DNA of 64,000 nucleotides from Rodentibacter myodis (GTDB lineage Bacteria; Pseudomonadota; Gammaproteobacteria; Enterobacterales; Pasteurellaceae). Positions 7,165 through 17,861 of the stretch are shown piece after piece. The translations under genes and the position numbers were made by a program. A model generated the notes under the pieces. It was not told where the DNA came from. It saw nothing but the letters and a program-made list of their open reading frames with translations, and searched no databases. The stretch spans positions 24,001 to 88,000 of the forward strand of contig NZ_MLHQ01000015.1 of the NCBI RefSeq assembly GCF_001999305.1. The letters run 5' to 3'. How positions within the stretch are numbered: position 1 is the first letter of the stretch; each line of letters opens with the position of its first letter.

Positions 7165-9579
7165 ATGAACGCCAAAAGAACACAACGCACGATTCCCGTA
7201 TTGCCATTACGTGATGTCGTGGTTTTTCCTTATATGGTTATGCCGCTTTTTGTAGGGCGTGCAAAATCCATTAATGCCCTTGAAGAAGCGATGAATGAAA
7301 ACAAACAGCTTCTGTTAGTTTCTCAAAAACAACCGGATTTAGAAGAACCGACTGTCGATGATGTGTTTGATGTGGGGACGATTGCCAACATTATCCAATT
7401 ATTGAAATTGCCTGACGGCACGGTGAAAGTGCTGGTAGAAGGGCAACAACGCGCCAAAATTAATCATTTGGAAGAAGGCGAAAATTTCTTTTCGGCAAAA
7501 ATTACGCCGATTGATTCCACCTATGGCAATGAATTAGAAGTGGATGTGGTGAAAAATGCGGTATTGGCAGAGTTTGAAAACTATCTCAACCTGAATAAAA
7601 AAATACCTGCCGATGTGTTGGGCGCACTCCAACGCATTGATGATGCGGATCGTTTAGCCGATACGATGGCGGCACATTTGCCGGTAACCGTTCGTCACAA
7701 ACAAAATGTATTGGAACTTGCCGATGTGCAGGAACGCTTGGAATATTTGCTTGGAATGATGGAATCGGAAGCGGATATTCTGCAAGTGGAAAAACGCATT
7801 CGCAGCCGCGTGAAAAAACAAATGGAAAAAAGCCAGCGTAACTATTACTTGAACGAGCAAATTAAAGCGATTCGCAAGGAAATGGACGAAGGGGAAAACG
7901 AAGATACCATTGATGAAGTGGAGCAACTTCGCCAAAAAGTAGATGCGGCAGGAATGCCGGCAGAAGTGCGTGAAAAAGTGGAAAGCGAGCTGCAAAAACT
8001 CAAAATGATGTCGGCAATGTCGGCAGAAGCCACCGTGGTGCGTAGCTATGTGGAATGGATGATTCAGGTGCCTTGGCACCAACGCACCAAAGTGAAAAAA
8101 GATATTGCCAAAGCACAGCAGGTGTTAGATGCGGATCATTATGGTTTAGAACGTGTAAAAGAACGCATTTTGGAATATCTTGCGGTGCAAGCCCGACTCA
8201 ATAAAGTGAAAGGCCCGATTCTCTGTTTAGTGGGGCCGCCGGGGGTGGGGAAAACCTCTCTCGGTCAATCCATTGCCAATGCTACCGGGCGTAAATATGT
8301 GCGTATGGCGTTGGGCGGTGTGCGTGATGAAGCGGAAATTCGTGGCCATCGTAAAACCTATATTGGTGCATTGCCGGGGAAATTGATTCAAAAAATGGCA
8401 AAAGTGGGGGTAAAAAACCCATTATTCTTGCTTGATGAAATCGACAAAATGGCATCGGATATGCGAGGCGACCCTGCTTCAGCATTATTGGAAGTGCTTG
8501 ATCCGGAACAAAATACCGCATTTAACGATCACTATTTAGAAGTGGATTACGATTTGTCCGATGTAATGTTTGTGGCAACCTCAAATTCAATGAATATCCC
8601 GAGGCCGCTGCTTGATCGTATGGAAGTGATTCGTCTTTCCGGCTATACCGAAGATGAAAAACTCAACATCGCAATGCGTCATTTGTTACAAAAACAAATT
8701 GAACGCAATGGCTTGAAAAAAGGCGAATTGGTGGTGGAAGAAAATGCTATTTTGGACATCATCCGCTATTACACCCGTGAAGCCGGCGTGCGTAATTTAG
8801 AACGTGAAATTTCCAAAATTTGTCGCAAAGCGGTGAAAAATCTACTGATCAATCCAAAACTAAAATCCATCACCGTGAATGCCGATAATCTGCACGATTA
8901 CCTTGGTGTGAAACGTTTTGAATTTGGCAAAGCCGACACGCAAAATCGTGTGGGCGAAGTAACCGGTTTGGCTTGGACAGAAGTCGGCGGTGATTTATTA
9001 ACCATTGAAACGGCGTCCGTGCTTGGAAAAGGCAAACTCACCTTCACCGGCTCACTGGGAGATGTGATGAAAGAATCCATCCAAGCGGCAATGACCGTTG
9101 TGCGTTCACGTGCAGAGAAACTTGGTATCAACCCTGAGTTCCACGAAAAACGGGACATCCACATTCACGTGCCGGACGGGGCAACGCCAAAAGACGGACC
9201 AAGTGCCGGTATCGCGATGTGTACGGCACTTGTCTCTTGTTTAACCGGTAATCCGGTGCGTGCCGATGTGGCAATGACGGGTGAAATCAGCTTACGCGGT
9301 AAAGTGCTGCCGATTGGCGGTTTAAAAGAGAAACTGTTGGCGGCACACCGTGGCGGAATTAAAACGGTGTTGATTCCAAAAGACAACGTGAAAGACTTGG
9401 AAGAAATTCCGGCGAACGTAAAAGAAAGCCTTGCCATTCACGCTGTTGAAACCATTGATGAAGTGCTTGGTTTCGCGTTGGAAAATCCACCGGAAGGCAT
9501 TGAGTTTGTGAAAGTGGAAGCCAAACCAAAAACACCTCGCCGTAAAGCGACAACAAAAACCACCAGAGCGGTTAATTAA
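7165..9579 (+). CDS. lon: ATP-dependent protease Lon
   Basis: Lon is the cytosolic AAA+ serine protease that degrades misfolded and regulatory proteins. The 804-residue chain has an N-terminal substrate-binding LON domain (about 8-205), a helical middle, an AAA+ module with Walker [10 protein letters not shown] near residue 357 and Walker B FLLDEIDK, and a C-terminal protease domain with catalytic Ser680 in DGPSAG and Lys723 in GLKEKL. The tail is basic ([12 protein letters not shown]). The start follows AGAGAG at 7156-7161. The gene appears to be a single unit with its own heat-shock-type promoter. Confidence 0.97.
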   Translation: MNAKRTQRTIPVLPLRDVVVFPYMVMPLFVGRAKSINALEEAMNENKQLLLVSQKQPDLEEPTVDDVFDVGTIANIIQLLKLPDGTVKVLVEGQQRAKINHLEEGENFFSAKITPIDSTYGNELEVDVVKNAVLAEFENYLNLNKKIPADVLGALQRIDDADRLADTMAAHLPVTVRHKQNVLELADVQERLEYLLGMMESEADILQVEKRIRSRVKKQMEKSQRNYYLNEQIKAIRKEMDEGENEDTIDEVEQLRQKVDAAGMPAEVREKVESELQKLKMMSAMSAEATVVRSYVEWMIQVPWHQRTKVKKDIAKAQQVLDADHYGLERVKERILEYLAVQARLNKVKGPILCLVGPPGVGKTSLGQSIANATGRKYVRMALGGVRDEAEIRGHRKTYIGALPGKLIQKMAKVGVKNPLFLLDEIDKMASDMRGDPASALLEVLDPEQNTAFNDHYLEVDYDLSDVMFVATSNSMNIPRPLLDRMEVIRLSGYTEDEKLNIAMRHLLQKQIERNGLKKGELVVEENAILDIIRYYTREAGVRNLEREISKICRKAVKNLLINPKLKSITVNADNLHDYLGVKRFEFGKADTQNRVGEVTGLAWTEVGGDLLTIETASVLGKGKLTFTGSLGDVMKESIQAAMTVVRSRAEKLGINPEFHEKRDIHIHVPDGATPKDGPSAGIAMCTALVSCLTGNPVRADVAMTGEISLRGKVLPIGGLKEKLLAAHRGGIKTVLIPKDNVKDLEEIPANVKESLAIHAVETIDEVLGFALENPPEGIEFVKVEAKPKTPRRKATTKTTRAVN

Positions 9580-9627
9580 TGATACACTTTGGGCTTGTGA
9601 TGAAAACAAGCCCTTTTATTTTCAAAA

Positions 9628-10782
9628 ATGATGCTTAAACTCCCCCCTCTCTCCCTTTATATTCATATTCCTTGGTGCGTGCAAAAATGCCCCTATTGCG
9701 ATTTCAACTCTCACGCACAAAAAGGTGATCTTCCCGAAGCGGATTATGTACATCACTTATTGTTGGATCTGCTGGCGGATTTGACACGTTTTAAAGATGC
9801 CATCCAAGATCGCAAATTACAGTCCATTTTTATTGGCGGTGGCACGCCGAGTTTATTTTCGCCGGAAAGTATTACCCGCTTGTTAAAGGAAATAAAACAA
9901 CATATCCCTTTCGAGGACGATATTGAAATTACCTTAGAAGCCAATCCCGGTACGGTGGAGGCGGAACGTTTTAAAGGCTATGTGGCAGCAGGCGTAACCC
10001 GTATTTCGATGGGTATTCAAAGTTTTAACGATGACAAACTTCAGCGTTTAGGGCGAATTCATAATGCTTTTGAGGTAAAAAGTACGGTCAATTTAGCGAA
10101 AGTTTCCGGTTTGAAAAGTTTCAATTTAGATTTAATGCACGGTTTGCCGAACCAAACCTTAGAAGAGGCATTGGAGGATTTACGCCAAGCCATCGCCCTT
10201 TCACCGCCTCATCTTTCTTGGTATCAACTCACCATTGAGCCGAATACAATGTTTGCCTATCGTCCGCCCAAACTGCCGGATGATGACGAACTTTGGGCTA
10301 TTTTTGAACAAGGGCATAAATTACTGACGGAAGCCGGTTATCAACAATATGAAACTTCCGCCTATGCCAAGCCGGGTTTTCAATGTCGTCATAATTTAAA
10401 CTATTGGCGTTTTGGTGATTATTTGGCGATCGGCTGCGGTGCGCACGGCAAACTGACTTTCGAGAAGGGGGAAATTTTACGTTTTTCCAAAACCAAGCAC
10501 CCGAAAGGCTATTTACGTGGCGAATATTTGTATGAAGAAAAAAATATTCCCGAAATTGACCGCACTTTTGAGTTTTTTATGAACCGCTTTCGTTTGTTGG
10601 AAGCTGTGCCTAAATGCGAATTTGAAGCCTATACCGGTTTGTCGCAAAGTGCGGTCAAAAATCAGATCGATTTAGCCCTTCAACAACACTACATTGTGGA
10701 AACCAATGAATCTTGGCAGGTTACCGAACGGGGAAAATTATTTTTGAACGAATTATTGGCATTGTTTTTACCGGAGGATTAA
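9628..10782 (+). CDS. hemW: Radical-SAM heme chaperone HemW
   Basis: The 384-residue protein carries the radical SAM cluster motif CVQKCPYC (Cys17, 21, 24) preceded by LSLYIHIPW, and later GGGTPSLF, and ends with the HemN-like C-terminal domain. The short N-terminus, without the extra region of coproporphyrinogen oxidase HemN, fits HemW, which hands heme to acceptor proteins. The first two codons are both ATG (9628 and 9631), either could be used; no clear ribosome site is visible. A USS lies inside the gene at about 10558-10567 and another at about 10646-10655. Confidence 0.92.
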   Translation: MMLKLPPLSLYIHIPWCVQKCPYCDFNSHAQKGDLPEADYVHHLLLDLLADLTRFKDAIQDRKLQSIFIGGGTPSLFSPESITRLLKEIKQHIPFEDDIEITLEANPGTVEAERFKGYVAAGVTRISMGIQSFNDDKLQRLGRIHNAFEVKSTVNLAKVSGLKSFNLDLMHGLPNQTLEEALEDLRQAIALSPPHLSWYQLTIEPNTMFAYRPPKLPDDDELWAIFEQGHKLLTEAGYQQYETSAYAKPGFQCRHNLNYWRFGDYLAIGCGAHGKLTFEKGEILRFSKTKHPKGYLRGEYLYEEKNIPEIDRTFEFFMNRFRLLEAVPKCEFEAYTGLSQSAVKNQIDLALQQHYIVETNESWQVTERGKLFLNELLALFLPED

Positions 10783-10888
10783 AAGGCATTATTCCTTTTC
10801 ATCGTGCCTGAGAAAAATTTGCACTTGTTTATTGATAATGTGCGTATTAAAGTAACGCAATCGTTTTACTTCTCAAAAAGGAAAAGAA

Positions 10889-11548
10889 ATGGATCAGTTA
10901 GAAATGAAAAAACTCGCCGCCCAAGCCGCCTTGCAATATGTGAAAGCGGATACCATTGTGGGAGTGGGAAGCGGTTCAACAGTGAACTGTTTTATTGAGG
11001 CTTTAGGTTCAATGAAAAATCAAATTAAAGGTGCGGTTGCCGCCTCAAAAGCCTCGGAAGAATTATTACGTCAACAAGGCATTGAAGTATTCAGTGCAAA
11101 TGAGGTTTCCGCTTTGGATATTTATGTGGATGGCGCAGATGAAATTAATCCGCAAAAAATGATGATTAAAGGCGGTGGCGCGGCATTAACCCGTGAAAAA
11201 ATCGTGGCGGCATTGGCGAAAAAATTTATCTGCATTGTGGATACAAGCAAGCAGGTGGATGTATTAGGTTCAACCTTTCCATTGCCGGTAGAAGTGATCC
11301 CAATGGCACGCTCCCAAGTGGGACGAAAATTAGTTGCACTGGGTGGTGCACCGGAATACCGTGAAGGTGTGGTAACCGATAATGGTAACGTCATTTTAGA
11401 TGTACACAACTTCAAAATTTTAAATCCGGTGGAAATGGAAAAAGAATTAAATAACGTGGCAGGCGTGGTGACAAATGGTATTTTTGCCCTACGTAGTGCA
11501 GATGTGGTGATTGTCGGCACACCGGAAGGTGCAAAAATTATCGATTAA
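10889..11548 (+). CDS. rpiA: Ribose-5-phosphate isomerase A
   Basis: RpiA interconverts ribose 5-phosphate and ribulose 5-phosphate. The 219-residue product has the expected full length, with [12 protein letters not shown] near residues 26-37, the substrate loop DGADEI near 82-87, [12 protein letters not shown] near 95-106 and NGNVILD near 171. AAAAGGAAAAG precedes ATG 10889. It is followed after 29 bases by serA; the order rpiA-serA is the same as in E. coli (there separated), and the pair is probably co-transcribed here. Confidence 0.96.
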   Translation: MDQLEMKKLAAQAALQYVKADTIVGVGSGSTVNCFIEALGSMKNQIKGAVAASKASEELLRQQGIEVFSANEVSALDIYVDGADEINPQKMMIKGGGAALTREKIVAALAKKFICIVDTSKQVDVLGSTFPLPVEVIPMARSQVGRKLVALGGAPEYREGVVTDNGNVILDVHNFKILNPVEMEKELNNVAGVVTNGIFALRSADVVIVGTPEGAKIID

Positions 11549-11577
11549 TTCATAAAAATAAACATAAGGATGCAAAT

Positions 11578-12810
11578 ATGACAAACAAAGTTTCACTTGA
11601 TAAATCAAAAATCAAATTTGTGCTGTTGGAAGGTGTACATCAAAGTGCATTGGATACCCTACACGCGGCAGGTTATACAAACATTGATTATTATAAAAAA
11701 GCCCTTGATGGTGATGAATTGAAAGCGGCGATTAAAGACGCGCATTTTATTGGGCTTCGTTCACGCACGCATTTAACCGCCGAAATGATTGAGAGTGCGC
11801 CAAAACTGATTGCCATCGGTTGTTTCTGTATCGGCACCAATCAAGTAGATTTGAATGCGGCAAAAGCACGTGGTATTCCGGTCTTTAACGCTCCATTCTC
11901 AAACACCCGCTCCGTTGCGGAATTGGTATTAGGGGAAATTTTGTTATTAATGCGCAATGTGCCGCAAGCCAATGCGGAAGTTCATCGTGGCGTGTGGAAT
12001 AAATCTGCGGTCGGTTCTCACGAAGTGCGTGGCAAAAAACTAGGGATCGTTGGCTATGGTCATATTGGTTCACAATTAAGCATTATTGCGGAATCCCTCG
12101 GTATGGATGTGCATTTTTACGACATTGAAAATAAATTACCCCTCGGCAACGCCAAACAAGTTCGTAGCTTGGAAGAATTACTGGGTTCTTGCGATGTGAT
12201 CTCGCTACACGTACCGGACTTGCCTTCAACCCGCAATTTAATGAGTGCGGAACGTATTGCACAACTGAAACAAGGTTCAATTTTAATTAATGCGGCACGT
12301 GGCACGGTGGTGGATATTGATGCATTAGCGAAAGCATTAAAAGAAGGCAAAATTCACGGTGCGGCCATTGACGTATTCCCTATTGAACCGGCGTCAATTA
12401 ATGAAGAATTTGTTTCGCCATTGCGTGAATTTGACAATGTGATCTTAACGCCGCATATCGGTGGTTCAACGGCGGAAGCACAAGAAAATATCGGTTTTGA
12501 AGTAGCGGGTAAATTTGTGAAATATTCCGATAACGGTTCAACGCTATCTTCCGTAAACTTCCCGGAAGTGTCCTTACCGGAACACGAAGGCACAAAACGT
12601 TTATTGCATATTCACGAAAATCGCCCGGGTATTCTTAATAAACTGAACCAAGTTTTTGTTGAAGCCAATATCAACATTGCCGCCCAATACTTACAAACCG
12701 ATCCGAAAATCGGTTATGTGGTAGTGGATGTTGAAACAGGAGATACCGCCCCATTATTGGCAAAACTGCGTGAAATTGACGGCACAATTCGCGCTCGTGT
12801 GCTGTATTAA
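11578..12810 (+). CDS. serA: D-3-phosphoglycerate dehydrogenase
   Basis: SerA catalyses the first step of serine synthesis, oxidising 3-phosphoglycerate with NAD. The 410-residue chain has the split substrate domain (FVLLEGVH; GLRSRTHL; IGCFCIGTNQVDL), the NAD-binding motif GIVGYGHIGSQLS near residue 157, the active-site Arg in NAARGTVVD and His in LTPHIGGST, and a C-terminal ACT domain (about 338-410, RLLHIHENRPGIL) that binds serine for feedback inhibition. AAGGATG (spacing 3-9) precedes ATG 11578. Confidence 0.97.
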   Translation: MTNKVSLDKSKIKFVLLEGVHQSALDTLHAAGYTNIDYYKKALDGDELKAAIKDAHFIGLRSRTHLTAEMIESAPKLIAIGCFCIGTNQVDLNAAKARGIPVFNAPFSNTRSVAELVLGEILLLMRNVPQANAEVHRGVWNKSAVGSHEVRGKKLGIVGYGHIGSQLSIIAESLGMDVHFYDIENKLPLGNAKQVRSLEELLGSCDVISLHVPDLPSTRNLMSAERIAQLKQGSILINAARGTVVDIDALAKALKEGKIHGAAIDVFPIEPASINEEFVSPLREFDNVILTPHIGGSTAEAQENIGFEVAGKFVKYSDNGSTLSSVNFPEVSLPEHEGTKRLLHIHENRPGILNKLNQVFVEANINIAAQYLQTDPKIGYVVVDVETGDTAPLLAKLREIDGTIRARVLY

Positions 12811-12825
12811 GATTTAATTTTATGG

Positions 12826-12856
12826 AAAGAGCGGTCAAAATTGACCACTCTTTTTT
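12826..12856 (+). terminator. Terminator after serA, degenerate uptake-signal hairpin
   Basis: AAAGAGCGGTCAA (12826-12838) pairs with TTGACCACTCTTT (12841-12853) with one mismatch and a 2-base centre, followed by T's. Both arms are one or two bases away from a uptake signal. Confidence 0.75.
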
Positions 12857-12935
12857 GCCCTCATTTCAGGCAAAACTTGATCTATGATATGCTATGAGCC
12901 AATTTATCGGCTTATTGCAATGAGATAGAATCCTT

Positions 12936-13553
12936 ATGTCTGAAATTAAATTGAATTATCATAAAACCCATTTCTTAACCAGTTCCCCGAATATTCGGGC
13001 AATTCCGGAAGATAGCGGTATTGAAATTGCCTTTGCCGGTCGATCAAATGCAGGAAAATCGACCGCACTTAATGCGTTAACCAATCAAAAAAATTTAGCA
13101 CGCACGTCAAAAACACCGGGACGTACTCAGCTTATTAATTTGTTTGAAGTTGAACCCCACTGCAAATTAGTGGATTTACCGGGGTATGGCTATGCTGCCG
13201 TGCCGGAGCAAATGAAAATCCAATGGCAAAAATCCTTAGGGGAATATTTGCAAAAACGAGAATGTTTGGGGGGATTGGTGGTTTTAATGGATATTCGCCA
13301 TCCGTTAAAAGATCTCGACCAGCAAATGATTGAATGGGCGGTTTCGGCAGATTTACCGGTGCTTTTACTGCTCACCAAGGCGGATAAACTCAGCCAAAGC
13401 GCACGCAGTAAACAGGTGAAAATGGTGCGTGAGGCGATTCTTCCTTTCCAAGGGGATATTCAGGTGGAAGCCTTTTCTGCGCAAAATAAAATTGGTATTG
13501 ATAAACTTGCTGCGAAGTTAGATCACTGGTTTTCACCTATTTTTAGCGAATAA
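12936..13553 (+). CDS. engB: Ribosome biogenesis GTPase EngB/YihA/YsxC
   Basis: A 205-residue TRAFAC-class GTPase needed for assembly of the large ribosomal subunit and for normal division. G1 is GRSNAGKST (about 36-44), G2 lies in [10 protein letters not shown]3 is DLPGYG, G4 LLTKADKL and G5 EAFSAQNK. Length and motif order fit EngB exactly. An uptake signal is embedded near the P-loop (13059-13068, GACCGCACTT encoding part of STALN). Confidence 0.95.
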   Translation: MSEIKLNYHKTHFLTSSPNIRAIPEDSGIEIAFAGRSNAGKSTALNALTNQKNLARTSKTPGRTQLINLFEVEPHCKLVDLPGYGYAAVPEQMKIQWQKSLGEYLQKRECLGGLVVLMDIRHPLKDLDQQMIEWAVSADLPVLLLLTKADKLSQSARSKQVKMVREAILPFQGDIQVEAFSAQNKIGIDKLAAKLDHWFSPIFSE

Positions 13554-13580
13554 TCGGTAAGTTTTGCGATCAAACCCGCA

Positions 13581-13620
13581 AAAAAAGCCTGTGATGAGTG
13601 ATCTCATTACAGGCTTTTTT
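13581..13620 (+). terminator. Rho-independent terminator after engB
   Basis: AAAAAAGCCTGTGATGAG (13581-13598 region) pairs with CTCATTACAGGCTTTTTT (13603-13620) around a short loop; the right arm ends in a long T run. Confidence 0.9.
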
Positions 13621-13685
13621 TATAGTAAATTTCCGTAGGTAATTTTCCATTCCCTTTGTCGGATGTTATTTTTCTAAGGATTTTT

Positions 13686-15215
13686 ATGTCGCTTGCCATT
13701 GTTTATAGCCGTGCCTCGATGGGCGTTCAAGCCCCTCTTGTTACCATTGAAGTTCATCTCAGTAATGGTAAACCAGGTTTTACCCTTGTAGGTTTGCCGG
13801 AAAAAACCGTCAAAGAAGCACAAGATCGGGTTCGTAGTGCATTGATGAATGCGCAATTTAAATATCCGGCAAAACGTATCACCGTCAATCTTGCCCCGGC
13901 GGATCTACCAAAAGAGGGCGGACGTTTTGATTTACCTATTGCAATAGGTATTCTCGCTGCCTCAGATCAGCTTGATGGTTCGCGTTTAAAGCAATTTGAA
14001 TTTGTCGGTGAACTTGCACTAACAGGGCATTTACGTGGTGTACACGGCGTTATTCCGGCAATTCTTGCGGCACAAAAAGCAAGACGGGAGTTAATTATTG
14101 CAAAACAAAATGCCAATGAAGCCTCGTTGGTTTCCGAGCAAAATACTTATTTTGCACAAACTCTTTTAGAGGTGGTGCAGTTTTTGAATAATCAGGAAAA
14201 ATTACCTCTTGCCTCGGAATTGACCGTTGAAAGTGCGGTCAATTTTCAGCCTAAAAATCCTTTAGATTTAACGGATATTATCGGACAACAGCACGCCAAA
14301 CGTGCGCTGACCATCGCGGCAGCAGGACAGCACAATTTATTACTGCTCGGGCCGCCCGGCACAGGTAAAACAATGCTTGCCGGTCGGCTCACTGCATTGT
14401 TGCCAGAAATGACCGACCAAGAAGCGATAGAGACGGCTTCTGTAACCAGCCTTGTACAAAATGAACTAAACTTCCACAACTGGAAACAACGCCCATTTCG
14501 TTCGCCACACCATAGTGCGTCTTTGCCGGCTTTGGTGGGCGGTGGGACGATTCCTAAACCGGGGGAAATTTCTTTAGCACATAATGGTGTGCTTTTTTTA
14601 GACGAATTGCCGGAATTTGAACGCAAAGTGCTTGATGCACTACGACAACCTTTGGAAAGTGGTGAAATTATTATTTCCCGTGTCAATGCCAAAATTCAAT
14701 TTCCGGCACGCTTTCAACTGGTTGCGGCGATGAACCCAAGTCCTACGGGACATTATACCGGTACGCATAACCGCACTTCGCCACAACAAATTATGCGATA
14801 TTTAAATCGTTTATCAGGCCCATTTTTAGATCGTTTTGATTTATCCATTGAAGTGCCTTTGTTGCCACAAGGGAGTTTACAAAATAGCGGTGATCGCGGT
14901 GAAACCAGTGCGCAAGTACGGGAGAAAGTGTTAAAAGTACGGGAAATTCAGTTAGCAAGAGCAGGGAAAATCAATGCCTACCTCACCGGTAAAGAAATTG
15001 AGCGTGATTGTAAATTAAATGAAAGAGAAGCGTTATTTTTAGAAAATACCCTCAATAAATTAGGGCTTTCCGTGCGGGCTTATCATCGAATTTTAAAAGT
15101 TTCACGCACGATTGCCGATCTTAATGATGAAAAACAGATCACCCAAGCCCATTTAGCAGAAGCGTTAGGCTATCGGGCAATGGATAGGTTGTTGCAAAAA
15201 TTGGGTAATCTATAA
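13686..15215 (+). CDS. comM: ComM, Mg-chelatase-like AAA+ branch-migration helicase
   Basis: ComM promotes branch migration of DNA taken up during natural transformation. The 509-residue product starts MSLAIVYSRASMG; I chose ATG 13686 because TAAGGA lies just upstream and this gives the length known for H. influenzae ComM. The N-terminal Lon-protease-like fold includes FTLVGLPEKTVKEAQDRV; the AAA+ core has Walker A GPPGTGKTMLAGRL (about residue 216), Walker B VLFLDELPEF, and an arginine-rich sensor segment near RFQLVAAMNPSP. Its presence fits the abundance of uptake signals in the window. Confidence 0.95.
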   Translation: MSLAIVYSRASMGVQAPLVTIEVHLSNGKPGFTLVGLPEKTVKEAQDRVRSALMNAQFKYPAKRITVNLAPADLPKEGGRFDLPIAIGILAASDQLDGSRLKQFEFVGELALTGHLRGVHGVIPAILAAQKARRELIIAKQNANEASLVSEQNTYFAQTLLEVVQFLNNQEKLPLASELTVESAVNFQPKNPLDLTDIIGQQHAKRALTIAAAGQHNLLLLGPPGTGKTMLAGRLTALLPEMTDQEAIETASVTSLVQNELNFHNWKQRPFRSPHHSASLPALVGGGTIPKPGEISLAHNGVLFLDELPEFERKVLDALRQPLESGEIIISRVNAKIQFPARFQLVAAMNPSPTGHYTGTHNRTSPQQIMRYLNRLSGPFLDRFDLSIEVPLLPQGSLQNSGDRGETSAQVREKVLKVREIQLARAGKINAYLTGKEIERDCKLNEREALFLENTLNKLGLSVRAYHRILKVSRTIADLNDEKQITQAHLAEALGYRAMDRLLQKLGNL

Positions 15216-15253
15216 CGTACATTGTGTAACTGTGGTGCAATACGCAGCAGCTA

Positions 15254-15285
15254 AAAAATACGGTCAAATTTGACCGCACTTTTCT
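15254..15285. terminator. Bidirectional hairpin with uptake signal between comM and glpC
   Basis: CGGTCAAA/TTTGACCG (15261-15276) is a perfect palindrome, flanked by AAAAAATA on the left and the rest of an uptake signal plus T's on the right. It lies between convergent genes and could stop transcription from both sides. Confidence 0.6.
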
Positions 15286-15293
15286 AAGACAAG

Positions 15294-16568
15294 CTAAACC
15301 TCCATAGACATACAAAGTAAGGTTAAAGGGTGAATACAAGTTACGTTGGATGACATATCAATTTGCCATTTGCAGGTTTGGCATTCGGAAATAACAAAAT
15401 CAAACCCGCCTTCATTAATATGTTCAAAAAGATGTTTACCGATAGATTGGGCGACATCATAATTTTCCGCTTTGAAACCATAAGTGCCGGCAATGCCGCA
15501 GCATTGGGAGGGTAACATTACAATTTCCAAACCCGGGATTTGTTTCAATACTTCGAGGGTATAAGGCGCCCAACCGGCTTTTTCTACGTGGCAGGCGGTG
15601 TGATAGGCAACACGCAGTTTTAAAGGTTTGAGGGGGAGGGTTTTGCCTTCTTTGAATAATTGATACAAAAACGGCGTAACCATATGAATATGCGGACGTA
15701 CTTTGGCGTTATCGATACCCAAAATATGATGATATTCATCCCGTAAATTTAAGGCACAGCTTGATGCTTCACTTATCACCTCTAAGCCGTTTTCATCCAC
15801 CATTTTGCCAATGTAATCTGTATTGAATTGGGCAATATTACGCGCCCGTTCAGGGAAACCGTTTACACTTAACGGCAAACCACAGCACTTTTCTTTTTCC
15901 AATAACATCACGCCTATGTTCATTGCATTGAATACTTTTAGGCATTCTTTGCCGAGTTGTGGATTGTTATAGTTCACATAGCAACCGTGAAAATAGGCGA
16001 TTTTGCGTTCAAATTTTTTTTGTGCTTCCAAGGCATTTTTCATATACCAACTGCGGAAAGTGCCAAAAGAATATTTAGGTAACGTGCGTTTTTTGCTGAT
16101 GTTGAGTGTTTTTTCTAACACAAATTTGGTGGCATTCAAGCCGGTGATCCGATTGACAATGGGGGCAAGTGGGGTGTTGAGTTTACCCATTACATCCGTA
16201 TTGCTCAAAATGGCATCACGCAATTTGTTCATTAATGGCTTTTTCTGTTGTGCCAGATGGTTATTCCGCGCACGCACAATTAAATCCCCGATTTTTACAT
16301 CTGACGGACACGCCACTTCACAGCGTTTGCAGTTGGTACAGTATTTAAGAGCTTCATCATAAAGTTCGGCAGATTTTAAACGCAGGCGTTCACCATCCGG
16401 CCCGGCTTGTTTTGGCCCGGGATAAAGGGGATTGTTTCGCGAAACCGGACAGACGGCAGTACAAGCCGTACATTTAATACAGCTTTCAAAACTTTCATCA
16501 ATATATTGGTGGCTTGCCGGTGAATTGAGCGATTGCTTTGCACTGTCAATTAAGCGTTGAATATTCAT
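15294..16568 (-). CDS. glpC: Anaerobic glycerol-3-phosphate dehydrogenase subunit C
   Basis: GlpC is the iron-sulfur subunit that anchors GlpAB to the inner membrane and passes electrons to quinone. The 424-residue protein has two 4Fe-4S motifs near the N-terminus (CIKCTACTAVCPV and CTNCKRCEVACPSD) and two CCG-type domains further on (EKCCGLPLSV and SQCCGIAG), the standard heterodisulfide-reductase-like layout. GGGGGAAG precedes the start. It is the last gene of glpABC, 9 bases after glpB. Confidence 0.96.
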   Translation of the reverse strand: MNIQRLIDSAKQSLNSPASHQYIDESFESCIKCTACTAVCPVSRNNPLYPGPKQAGPDGERLRLKSAELYDEALKYCTNCKRCEVACPSDVKIGDLIVRARNNHLAQQKKPLMNKLRDAILSNTDVMGKLNTPLAPIVNRITGLNATKFVLEKTLNISKKRTLPKYSFGTFRSWYMKNALEAQKKFERKIAYFHGCYVNYNNPQLGKECLKVFNAMNIGVMLLEKEKCCGLPLSVNGFPERARNIAQFNTDYIGKMVDENGLEVISEASSCALNLRDEYHHILGIDNAKVRPHIHMVTPFLYQLFKEGKTLPLKPLKLRVAYHTACHVEKAGWAPYTLEVLKQIPGLEIVMLPSQCCGIAGTYGFKAENYDVAQSIGKHLFEHINEGGFDFVISECQTCKWQIDMSSNVTCIHPLTLLCMSMEV

Positions 16569-16577
16569 ACTTCCCCC

Positions 16578-17861
16578 TTATTTCGCCAAAATTTCATCTG
16601 CCACGGCAAGGGCTGTCACCACCGCTACGCCCGAGCCACATCCCAGTTCTAAGGCATTAAAGCCGCCAATCACATTGCCGATCGCATATAAATTCGTTAA
16701 AAATTGACCGCACTTTTGCACTTGGCAATGACGATTAATTGCCACGCCTGCAGATTGATAAGGCTGAGAATGAGAAAAACGGGAATCCGTCCAAGTTAGG
16801 CGATCTTTATTGTTGAAGCCTGCCACGCCGATAATGTCCGATTCAAATACCGGTTCATAAATTTTGTCGAATTCTGCGACCAAGCCTTTGCTGAAAAAAC
16901 TGCCCGATGCCAGTACAAAATGATCGGCAGTGATTTCTTCATTTTCGTGTAAACGGGTCGTAATGCCCTGTACTCGGTTGCCTTCAAAATGAGCGTTGAG
17001 CGCACTGTCGCCATTCATCATTAAGCCACCTAGCGATTCAAATTGACGGCGTAATTGAATACGCTGCCGCATACCGAGTAATGAGGGTGGCAAGGTGGGT
17101 AATTCAAAAAGTGCGAGTTGGGTTGCTTGGCGAAGTGCGGTCATAAATTCTTGATTTTCTAACCCGAAACAAGCCGGTAAGAACACTGCTTCCGCACCCT
17201 GTGCCGATTCCACCATTTCTTTTACTAACTCATCAAAAGCCAATTTATGTTCTAAAAGTTGAGCAATATTCACACTACGAAATTCCCGTGCGTTTTCACG
17301 CAGTTCATCTAATTGGGGAATATTTAAAAAACCGCTTGTGACTTCACAATGGGAAAATTGTGGGTTAAGCACTAAATTTGCCGCCAATAATTGCGGTTGG
17401 AAATCGTGATAACCTTCAATGCCCAACACCGCAATTCGTTTATGTGGAAATGTCTTATTGCCTACGATTGTCGGCACGCTATTTGGCGAAAGCCACGAAC
17501 CCCGTAAACCGCCTAATCCCGTTACGCGCCAATGATTTTTTTCGGAAGAACCAATGAGATCTAAATTGAGGGATTCTGCCAAGGTTTGAAAGGCTTTTGC
17601 TTTGGCGAGAACATTTTCTGTTCCCAGTAAACTGTAAGGATGGGTAGGCAATAGGTGGCAAAGTGCGGTGAGATTTTCTTTTAAATTTTCGACCGCACTT
17701 CCTGAAGGCATTCGGCTTAATAGATCAAATGAACCGGAGGCAAAATCAATCGCGGCTTGTCCATTGTTGATAATCACGCAGCGTTTGCCGTGCTGTTGAA
17801 GGGCGATTCCACAGGTTAAACCTGCCAAGCCGCCGCCGATAATAACCACATCAAAATTCAT
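16578..17861 (-). CDS. glpB: Anaerobic glycerol-3-phosphate dehydrogenase subunit B
   Basis: GlpB is a flavoprotein subunit of the anaerobic G3P dehydrogenase. The 427-residue product begins [21 protein letters not shown], a Rossmann FAD/FMN motif, and ends [20 protein letters not shown] place the start at 17861 because family members begin at this point; its ATG overlaps the glpA stop (ATGAATTTTGA shared), a sign of translational coupling. A longer version starting 11 codons upstream has no support. Uptake signals occur at about 16703, 17133 and 17690. Confidence 0.94.
   Translation of the reverse strand: MNFDVVIIGGGLAGLTCGIALQQHGKRCVIINNGQAAIDFASGSFDLLSRMPSGSAVENLKENLTALCHLLPTHPYSLLGTENVLAKAKAFQTLAESLNLDLIGSSEKNHWRVTGLGGLRGSWLSPNSVPTIVGNKTFPHKRIAVLGIEGYHDFQPQLLAANLVLNPQFSHCEVTSGFLNIPQLDELRENAREFRSVNIAQLLEHKLAFDELVKEMVESAQGAEAVFLPACFGLENQEFMTALRQATQLALFELPTLPPSLLGMRQRIQLRRQFESLGGLMMNGDSALNAHFEGNRVQGITTRLHENEEITADHFVLASGSFFSKGLVAEFDKIYEPVFESDIIGVAGFNNKDRLTWTDSRFSHSQPYQSAGVAINRHCQVQKCGQFLTNLYAIGNVIGGFNALELGCGSGVAVVTALAVADEILAK

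Noticed and set aside
7654-8082. A 142-codon open frame on the - strand inside lon
   Set aside because: It lies opposite the conserved Lon coding frame, is rich in His/Phe as expected for the antisense of Glu/Lys-rich helices, and has no ribosome site.
9322-9609. Several antisense frames over the end of lon
   Set aside because: They overlap the conserved protease domain and its basic tail and show no family resemblance.
10804-10998. A short + strand frame across the rpiA start
   Set aside because: It reads the rpiA sequence in the wrong frame, and rpiA has its own good ribosome site.
14246-14692. A 148-codon open frame on the - strand inside comM
   Set aside because: It is the antisense of the conserved AAA+ core of ComM and resembles no protein family.
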